Shown piece after piece: positions 15,173 to 21,082 of a DNA stretch of 21,082 nucleotides. The stretch covers positions 1 to 21,082 of the IMG/VR virus record IMGVR_UViG_3300043436_003907, one strand, 5' to 3'. This DNA is from a virus. A model generated the notes under the pieces. The model was not told the DNA's origin. It did no database searches and saw nothing but the letters and a program-made list of their open reading frames with translations. The translations under genes and the position numbers were made by a program. Every line of letters begins with the position of its first letter. Positions within the stretch are counted from its first letter, which is position 1.

Positions 15173-16435
15173 TTATTTTTGGCAAGAACATTTTACTACA
15201 GTTACTTCTATATTATACTTGTTAACTACATACTCAAATTCCGGTGTTACTTCTGCAAAACTCTCGTCCTCTACAAAAATTGTAATGTTTAAAGGTTTGT
15301 GTTGTTCTATTTCTTGTATTATCTTACTAAACTCAAAATCTTGGCAAAAGTTGTATTTAAAACGAAAAGGTCTTCCATAAAAGTTTCGTTTAATAATTTC
15401 TTTATTTTTAATTTCTCTAAATTCTTCTATTAACACAAAATCGCATTCACTAATTAAATCGGTATTCCAACTAACTATGTCTTCGTACCTTTCTTTGATT
15501 AGATGAGGAATAGTATCCCACGACTGAAAGAATGTTTTTGCATGATTTTTATTTCTTTCAATTTTATGTTCTATTGATTTGTATAATATGTCAATTCTGT
15601 GAAAATTATCGATAACAAATTTTACATTTTTTAAAATTAATGCTATTCTTAAATCAAGCGATTCAACTTCGTCAAACGAATAGTCAAAAATTTCTGTGTA
15701 TAACTCAAATCCTAAATCTTTTAATTTTTGATGAAAGCCCGGGGCGCCTAAGGTTAAAAAAGGTAGACCGCAAAGTATAGGAGTCGCTGTTTTTTCGGAT
15801 ATTAATACTACATTAACATCAGTTTCCGTTGGTATGTGTAAAAAGCTTTGTAAAAATCTTTTATCAAATTTGTAACTCGAAGGATCTGTTGTAAAACCAT
15901 CGTCAATAGTAATAGGAGTTCCGTTGTGGTATTTCCAATTAAAATCATCGTCGGGCGCTCCCATCATATGATAGGTTACTATTCCTTTGTCTAAATAATT
16001 TCGCTTAACGAGTTGATCAACTATTGTGGATCTATGATGATTTGTTCGGCCGTTAAAACATAAAAAAGGATATAAAAAATTTTTATTTGATGTAATAGTA
16101 GAATAAAGAAACGAATTATCCCTAATTATGTTAAAATGACTTTTCATAAACCAATAACCTGGCCATATTTCTACACGCAATAGTTCATTGCGTACTCCAA
16201 CATCGGTTAGCCTGCGAGTAAGCCAATCTAAATCAGCCGAACAAGTTATTAAATTAATTTTAATATTATTATCATTAATAAATTTTGCTGTTTCATTTGT
16301 TATACTAAAGTCATATTCAAAATACCAATAAAAATAAAAATCTGTGTATTTGCCAGATTGAATCAACATATCATTTGGCAAAAATCCATCTTGCCATGTA
16401 TAATAATGATATTTTTTTACTTCTTTTTTATCCAT
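15173..16435 (-). CDS. Two-lobed IPTET..SEKT family protein with truncated second module
   Basis: 420 residues. Module 1 runs from about 30 to 320. Rossmann-like strands include INLITCSADLDWL (60-72) and the WPGYWF motif (91-96). FLCFNGRTNHHRSTIVDQL (124-142) is followed by DKGIVTYH (149-156). The second lobe has SFLHIPTETDV (197-207), SEKTATPILCGLPFLTLG (213-230), LGFELYTEIFDYSFD (241-255). Residues 365-420 (IIQEIEQHKPLNITIFVED and what follows) align with residues 365-415 of the 682-residue neighbour, where a second module begins. Here the frame stops after about 50 residues of it, so this looks like a two-module protein cut short. Function: putative glycosyltransferase-like, by weak motif resemblance. 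ATG 16435 lies 42 bases after the upstream stop, with no clear ribosome binding site. Confidence 0.6.
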   Translation of the reverse strand: MDKKEVKKYHYYTWQDGFLPNDMLIQSGKYTDFYFYWYFEYDFSITNETAKFINDNNIKINLITCSADLDWLTRRLTDVGVRNELLRVEIWPGYWFMKSHFNIIRDNSFLYSTITSNKNFLYPFLCFNGRTNHHRSTIVDQLVKRNYLDKGIVTYHMMGAPDDDFNWKYHNGTPITIDDGFTTDPSSYKFDKRFLQSFLHIPTETDVNVVLISEKTATPILCGLPFLTLGAPGFHQKLKDLGFELYTEIFDYSFDEVESLDLRIALILKNVKFVIDNFHRIDILYKSIEHKIERNKNHAKTFFQSWDTIPHLIKERYEDIVSWNTDLISECDFVLIEEFREIKNKEIIKRNFYGRPFRFKYNFCQDFEFSKIIQEIEQHKPLNITIFVEDESFAEVTPEFEYVVNKYNIEVTVVKCSCQK

Positions 16436-16477
16436 AATTTTTAAAAAATCTATTATTAATTTTTTTTGTTATTGTTA

Positions 16478-18526
16478 TTATATATTAGTATTTAAAATAC
16501 AAAAATACTTGTTTAATCTTCCGTGATCGGTAAGAGGTGCAGGCTCAATTTTTGTAATACAATTTTTTATCTCACTGGGTATAAAACTCCTGTCATCGAT
16601 TATTTTTAAAAAATTTTGATAATTAAATTCTATTTTTGGTTTTAATAAATTATATACTTCGTCAAAATTTCTTATATTGCTAATTTTTTCCATGTTCTTT
16701 ACAAATTTGTGAGCACGAGTGTCAAGATCTTCTATAACGTCAAAACTGTAATCTATTATTTCGTCGTATAATACAAATCCTAACTCCTGTAAATACTTAT
16801 TAAAATACGGTGCTGATAGTGTAACAAACGGTTTTTTTAAAATTATCGGTGTTATAGTTTTTTCACTGATCATTATTGTTTCGTGAGAACATTCTGTAAC
16901 AAAGTCAAATAGACTTTCGTGATACTGATGAGGAAGCAAAAATGAATCAAGCTTTACATCAAACTCGTCGTCAATTTTCTTAACAGTGTTATCAAAATAT
17001 TTAAACTTAAAGTTGGTATTTTCTTTTAGAAAATTATGCCAAGTTACAACACCTTTGTCAAATAAATTATATTTTGAAATATAATCTATTGCATGACAAC
17101 GATGTAAGTGTCCACGGTTGTTAAAACATACAAATGGATATAAAAAAGTTTTTTGATTTTGTAAATTTGATATATCTTGTTGTTTTAAAATAGACAGTGT
17201 ATGATTAAACCAAAAGGTCGGATAATGTTTTAATTTAAAGTTTTTAATACCAAAATTATTTACACGGTCAGAAAGATATTTAGATTCAGGAGATCCTGTA
17301 ATCCACGTTACTTTAATATTACGCAAATTTACTGTATTTACAAATTCTTGTGTTACCCATGGATCCCACTCATTTTCTCCATAAATTGTAACCAATTCAG
17401 GATTTCCATGTTCGATGCTTTGGATTAATTCATCGTAACTAAAATTATGCCACAAGTCAGCTTCAAGCTCAAAAACTTTATCTTTATATTTTTGTGTATC
17501 AATATTATATGTTTTAAATTTAGAGAAAAGCTCTATTAATTCTCTGTTATAACCAGATAGGTGTGTTTGATTACGTAATTTAGTATTAACAAACTTTTTA
17601 ACTAAAATAGGTACATGCTCGTCAGTTTTTGTTATATCTAGTGCCAATTTTCTGTTATAATCTAATTTATCTTTTATCTTTTTATACAAGTCATTTAAGT
17701 TATCTTTTTGATTTATAACTTCTGTTACATTTGTCATCAACTTTTGTATACGCTGTTCAATGTCTGCTTCGTCGTCAAAAGAATAATCAAAGATTTCATC
17801 ATATAATTTAAAACCCATGTCTTGAAGATTTTTATGATAATGCTGTGATCCAAGTGTTAATGTCGGTAACCCACACAATATAGGATTGGCTGTTTTTTCA
17901 GATAAAAGAAATGTATCAACAGTTGTTTCTGTCGGTATGTGTAAAAATGATTCTAAAAAAGTCTGATTAAAATGATAACTAGAAAAATGATTTTCAAATC
18001 CGTCGCCAGAAAGCAATATTTCTCCTGTGTAGTATTTCCAATTTTCTTGTTTTTCATCTTGAGGGATTTGCTGGTAAGAAACTATTCCTTCTTTAATATA
18101 ATTATTTTTTGCTAACTCGTCTATCCACAGTGTTCGCTGAGGGCGAGTTCTCCCATTAAAAGTTAAAAAAGGATTTTTAAAATCAAATTTATGCTTTTTA
18201 ATATTGTTAAAAAAAGCGTTGTTTTGCTCAAGCTCGTGTGCTGCTTTTAAAAACCAAAACGTCGGCCATGTAATGACTTTTGTTATCAAATCTTTATTGA
18301 TACCCAATTTACTAACATTATTATGTAACCATTTTTTATCTTTTATACAGAGTATAACTGTTACAGTAATAGAATTTTTATTAATGTAGTCAACCACATG
18401 TTTTGATAAATTTATTTCGCATTCGTGCATATAAAAAAAATTTATATGCTTTAATTTTTTCATCTTTATATAATTGTATAACTCGTCGCTAACAAATTCC
18501 CATGCATAAATTGTATTATCAATCAT
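16478..18526 (-). CDS. Two-module IPTET..SEKT family protein, putative glycosyltransferase-like
   Basis: 682 residues with two copies of the same two-lobed module. Module 1 (about 25-310): WPTFWF (87-92), FLTFNGRTRPQRTLWIDEL (120-138), EGIVSYQ (146-152), SFLHIPTETTVDTFLLSEKT (193-212), PILCGLPTLTLG (215-226), EIFDYSFD (244-251). Module 2 (about 365-645): YPTFWF (435-440), FVCFNNRGHLHRCHAID (465-481), KGVVTWH (491-497), FVTECSHETIMISEKT (542-557), PFVTL (566-570), EIIDYSFD (589-596). Module 2 has lost IPTET but keeps SEKT. No transmembrane segment or signal peptide is visible. ATG 18526 overlaps the radical SAM stop by 8 bases (ATGATTGA). The resemblance to GT10-like donor-binding motifs suggests, but does not show, a glycosyltransferase; alternatively one module may be regulatory. 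Confidence 0.6.
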   Translation of the reverse strand: MIDNTIYAWEFVSDELYNYIKMKKLKHINFFYMHECEINLSKHVVDYINKNSITVTVILCIKDKKWLHNNVSKLGINKDLITKVITWPTFWFLKAAHELEQNNAFFNNIKKHKFDFKNPFLTFNGRTRPQRTLWIDELAKNNYIKEGIVSYQQIPQDEKQENWKYYTGEILLSGDGFENHFSSYHFNQTFLESFLHIPTETTVDTFLLSEKTANPILCGLPTLTLGSQHYHKNLQDMGFKLYDEIFDYSFDDEADIEQRIQKLMTNVTEVINQKDNLNDLYKKIKDKLDYNRKLALDITKTDEHVPILVKKFVNTKLRNQTHLSGYNRELIELFSKFKTYNIDTQKYKDKVFELEADLWHNFSYDELIQSIEHGNPELVTIYGENEWDPWVTQEFVNTVNLRNIKVTWITGSPESKYLSDRVNNFGIKNFKLKHYPTFWFNHTLSILKQQDISNLQNQKTFLYPFVCFNNRGHLHRCHAIDYISKYNLFDKGVVTWHNFLKENTNFKFKYFDNTVKKIDDEFDVKLDSFLLPHQYHESLFDFVTECSHETIMISEKTITPIILKKPFVTLSAPYFNKYLQELGFVLYDEIIDYSFDVIEDLDTRAHKFVKNMEKISNIRNFDEVYNLLKPKIEFNYQNFLKIIDDRSFIPSEIKNCITKIEPAPLTDHGRLNKYFCILNTNI

Positions 18527-20441
18527 TTATTTTTGTTATCCAAGACTTACCAAAATTTCTTCTTCTTGCAAAAAATATTTGTTCACAAAACCCCTGCAAA
18601 CTAATATTCTTATCTTCTGGAAAATCAAATTTATACACTTGAATATTATTCAGATTTGTGTTTGATTGTATATATCCTATAAAGTCATAATCAAACTTTA
18701 TTTCTTTTGGATAAGACTTTACTTGTGTGTATTCAACAATATAATTTTTTTGAAGATTGATTAGTTGATCTAACATATTGTTATCTAAATCAAAATTTTC
18801 TGTTAAAAACTTAAATATAACATCAAATATATGCTGATTTTTATTTTTACTGTGCATGTTGATTATAGTACTATGCACAAGGTTCCATCCGTGTATTTCA
18901 ATACCTTCTATTGGAATATGATCTATTTTTCCATAATCGGCCCAATTTTTATAATGCTTTCTTATTCTGTTAATTTCAGAATTTAACCATTGGTCTTTTT
19001 TAATGTATTCAAATAATTTTTCATAAAATTCTTCGTAAGATACGTTTGAATATTTAAATAAAAATCTGCTAATATAATTTGTTATACCGTTAATGTGAAA
19101 GGTATTCATAAACCAACTAAAAACCTGTGCATCAAGCATTGTTTCAAGTGGCAAATCTCTTGTTGAAATTACTACTTCTACGCCTTCTTTTAGTTCGTTC
19201 TCGTTATATGTTCCTACAAGATAATCATATACAACTGTTCCTTCTATATTGTATTCTGATCTCTGTGATAAGTTCATCTCAGCATTTTCAAGAAGTTGTG
19301 CTTGATATATTGTTATACCGGTATGATTACCAGCACGGTACAATTTGTAAAAGTTTTCCTTCCACGAATTTAAAGTTTCTCCCGGTAAACCTAAAATAAG
19401 CTCTGTGTACAATGGTATATTGTTTTCTTCACACAACTCGAACACTTCTTCGATCTTGTTTGTATCAAGATTTTTTCTTTTGATGATTTCTAAAACATTT
19501 TCGTCCATTGTTTGAACGCTTAAGTTTAAGCCTATTTTTGCACCACCGTCATATATTAACTTTTTAACAATGTCTACTATTTCTCGTTTTTGATTCTTTG
19601 CCCAGCTTATGGTATAGGCTTTTGGATTATCATAGGTTTTTTGTACTTCTATCAATTTGTCAGCTATTGCAGAATCTCTTTCCGGAAATATTCCAAAGTT
19701 GGCATCTGTAATACTAACAAAATCGCATTTATTTTTTCCTATCCACTCGAGCTCTTTGTAGACTCTATTAAGATCAAACTTTTTAACTTTGTTGTATGTT
19801 AAACTTCCCCAATCACAAAAAGTGCAAGCATATGGGCATCCACGATTTGTTTCTAGTGTTGCATTCCATCTAATTTCAGGATGCTTTGACATTAAATCGT
19901 CAAAAATACCAATTAGATAAGGACTAGGAATTTCGTCTAGTTCTGTTATTCTTAAGCTGGTTCCTGTATCAACGGTTTTATTATTTACATTAACCAACAA
20001 TCCAGGTATTTTTAAAATATCTTCTATATTGGTTGCTTCTAATATTTTCTTAAAAGATATTTCACCTTCTTGTTTAACACATATATCAACATAAGGATAA
20101 AGTTCAAAGAAATTAGGATTTTCTATCTTGGGTTCAGGGCCTCCAAATACTATTGTAATATCAGGATTTGCTTTTTTTAATTCTCTTGCTAGTACATTGT
20201 TATAGCTTTTGTTCCAAATATAAGTACTAAATCCAACTATATTAGAATCTTTTAAAAGATCAACAGTTTCGTCAATCGGATCTCTTCTCCATATAAAGTC
20301 TCCTAAAAAGTAGTTGTTTTTAATATTATCAAACTGTTGAGCATATGCCCAGTTAACTGCCGGACTATATGGGAGATAGTATGCATTAAACTCTTTTGGG
20401 CCTTGTTGAAAATTTGGACTAACAAAGCTTATTTTTTTCAT
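18519..20441 (-). CDS. B12-binding-type (class B-like) radical SAM protein
   Basis: 640 residues. The N-terminal 160 residues form a B12-binding-like Rossmann domain: IVGFSTYIWNKSYNNVLARE (68-87), ITIVFGGPEPKI (95-106), then EGEISFKKIL (125-134). No DxHxxG cobalamin-ligating motif is visible. The radical SAM motif is RGCPYACTFCDWGS (200-213), with Cys202, Cys206 and Cys209. Further core motifs are SITDANFGI (243-251), LNLSVQTMDENVL (305-317) and LILGLPGET (348-356). The last 250 residues are unassigned. Members with this architecture often methylate or rearrange unactivated carbons. The open frame begins at ATG 20516, but ATG 20441 (MKKISFVSPNF) gives the family-typical start and a 23-base overlap with the upstream gene; AGGAAG lies loosely upstream. 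It sits between two members of the two-lobed family, suggesting a shared pathway. Confidence 0.85.
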   Translation of the reverse strand: MKKISFVSPNFQQGPKEFNAYYLPYSPAVNWAYAQQFDNIKNNYFLGDFIWRRDPIDETVDLLKDSNIVGFSTYIWNKSYNNVLARELKKANPDITIVFGGPEPKIENPNFFELYPYVDICVKQEGEISFKKILEATNIEDILKIPGLLVNVNNKTVDTGTSLRITELDEIPSPYLIGIFDDLMSKHPEIRWNATLETNRGCPYACTFCDWGSLTYNKVKKFDLNRVYKELEWIGKNKCDFVSITDANFGIFPERDSAIADKLIEVQKTYDNPKAYTISWAKNQKREIVDIVKKLIYDGGAKIGLNLSVQTMDENVLEIIKRKNLDTNKIEEVFELCEENNIPLYTELILGLPGETLNSWKENFYKLYRAGNHTGITIYQAQLLENAEMNLSQRSEYNIEGTVVYDYLVGTYNENELKEGVEVVISTRDLPLETMLDAQVFSWFMNTFHINGITNYISRFLFKYSNVSYEEFYEKLFEYIKKDQWLNSEINRIRKHYKNWADYGKIDHIPIEGIEIHGWNLVHSTIINMHSKNKNQHIFDVIFKFLTENFDLDNNMLDQLINLQKNYIVEYTQVKSYPKEIKFDYDFIGYIQSNTNLNNIQVYKFDFPEDKNISLQGFCEQIFFARRRNFGKSWITKIND

Positions 20442-21082
20442 TATTTCTATAACTTCCTGAAAATATTTCTCTTGTTGTTTTAAGCAATCTTTTATAAGAT
20501 TCGTATGTATAATCATGAGATTTAAAAACCGTTTGATTATGTTTTAATATTTTTAAAGATTCACGTAAATACATCTCTTTATCTTTTCGACTTGTGTTTA
20601 TCCATTTTATTAACGAGTTGTGTGCAGCATAAAATCTATCAACAGGATCAAGTATTTCGTCATACGACTGATCTATGCCAGGAAAATCTGTTCTATAACC
20701 CATTTTATTTAGTTCTTTTAAAATATGGTGTTGTCCTAATATTATAAACGGATGTCCTGCAACTATAGGTTTAAAAGATTTTTCAGTTATAAACATTCCC
20801 GGTTGATGAAATGCTGTTTCAGTTACAAAACTTAGTAAACTATTTTTATAAATTGAATGATTAAAGACCGTTTCTTCGTTGTAATCAGGATTATCAACTA
20901 TAACATTTTTATCTGCAATTAATGGTAGATTTTCTTTTAAAATTTTAGAAAATACCGAATACTGTTGTTCTAATATACGACTTTCCGGGATCCACGAACT
21001 GTTTAAATTATTAGAATAATGTCCACTTACCAATCCTTTGTCGACTAACTTTTTTAATATTAAATAATATAGATGTTCGACC
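20419..21082 (-). CDS. Two-lobed ET..TEKS family protein (partial, N-terminus off window)
   Basis: The frame is open to the right edge, giving 220 visible residues that begin in the middle of the protein. The first visible stretch, KKLVDKGLVSGHYSNN, matches the D-K-G-x-V-(T/S) landmark of the neighbours. The second lobe follows: LLSFVTETAFHQPGMFITEK, then SFKPIVAGHPFIILG, LNKMGYRTDFPGIDQSYDE. Its nearest analogues are the genes at 15173-16435 and 16478-18526. The apparent TTG start near 21033 is not a real start, because the conserved family sequence runs through it. The C-terminal tail ends in basic, polar residues and overlaps the radical SAM gene by 23 bases. Function as for the relatives: putative glycosyltransferase-like, unproven. 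Confidence 0.65.
   Translation of the reverse strand, partial: VEHLYYLILKKLVDKGLVSGHYSNNLNSSWIPESRILEQQYSVFSKILKENLPLIADKNVIVDNPDYNEETVFNHSIYKNSLLSFVTETAFHQPGMFITEKSFKPIVAGHPFIILGQHHILKELNKMGYRTDFPGIDQSYDEILDPVDRFYAAHNSLIKWINTSRKDKEMYLRESLKILKHNQTVFKSHDYTYESYKRLLKTTREIFSGSYRNNEKNKLC

Noticed and set aside
20442-20516. ATG start at 20516 for the B12-type radical SAM gene
   Set aside because: The extra 25 codons shadow the upstream gene and have no ribosome binding site; MKKISFVSPN at 20441 is the usual family start.

Overview
The window is AT-rich (roughly one third G+C by eye). It carries 16 protein genes, all read from the minus strand, so the order of transcription runs from position 21082 down to 1. 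Genes abut or overlap by 1 to 23 bases almost everywhere. The largest gap is 146 bases (15027-15172). Both outermost genes run off the window. No tRNA, rRNA, CRISPR array, transposase, integrase or phage structural gene is visible. The AT-rich, single-strand, tightly overlapping layout and the gene families point to a large marine tailed phage (T4-like) or a closely related accessory island of a marine bacterium. The families are N-terminal-twitch radical SAM proteins, a GGWYG-type methyltransferase, a 2OG-Fe(II) oxygenase, and a GT-A-like protein with a C-terminal domain that I recall from marine phages. The phage assignment is inference, because no hallmark gene lies in the window.

Upstream block (21082 to 15173): three proteins of one unnamed two-lobed family (20419-21082 partial, 16478-18526 with two copies, 15173-16435 with one copy plus a stub) surround a B12-binding-type radical SAM enzyme (18519-20441). 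A further member sits at 12589-13854. All share an ET..(S/T)EK(S/T)..P signature that loosely resembles the donor-binding half of some glycosyltransferases.

Middle block (15026 to 9326): a coupled run encodes a UDP-sugar dehydrogenase, the fourth member of that family, a 2OG-Fe(II) hydroxylase, a short DegT/StrS-type aminotransferase, an amidinotransferase and an SGNH hydrolase. This looks like a sugar or small-metabolite tailoring pathway (oxidise, aminate, amidinate, hydroxylate, deacylate). A consensus-like sigma-70 promoter (9302-9329) marks its end and drives the next block.

Downstream block (9284 to 1): three N-twitch radical SAM genes (7779-9284, 750-2150, 1-214 partial), a SPASM-type radical SAM gene (2848-3927), a QueC-like PP-loop ATPase (2143-2823), two methyltransferase-like genes (3937-4584, 207-749) and a 1066-residue protein (4568-7768). 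That protein consists of eight tandem, catalytically degenerate modules followed by one module with an intact DxD-type site.

The most unusual features are this nine-module protein, the expansion of the two-lobed family, and the density of radical SAM enzymes beside sugar- and guanidino-modifying enzymes. Together they suggest synthesis or remodelling of an unusual glycan or glycoconjugate. The product is unknown. In five genes the longest open frame begins upstream of the likely start; I give the revised start and the reason in each case.
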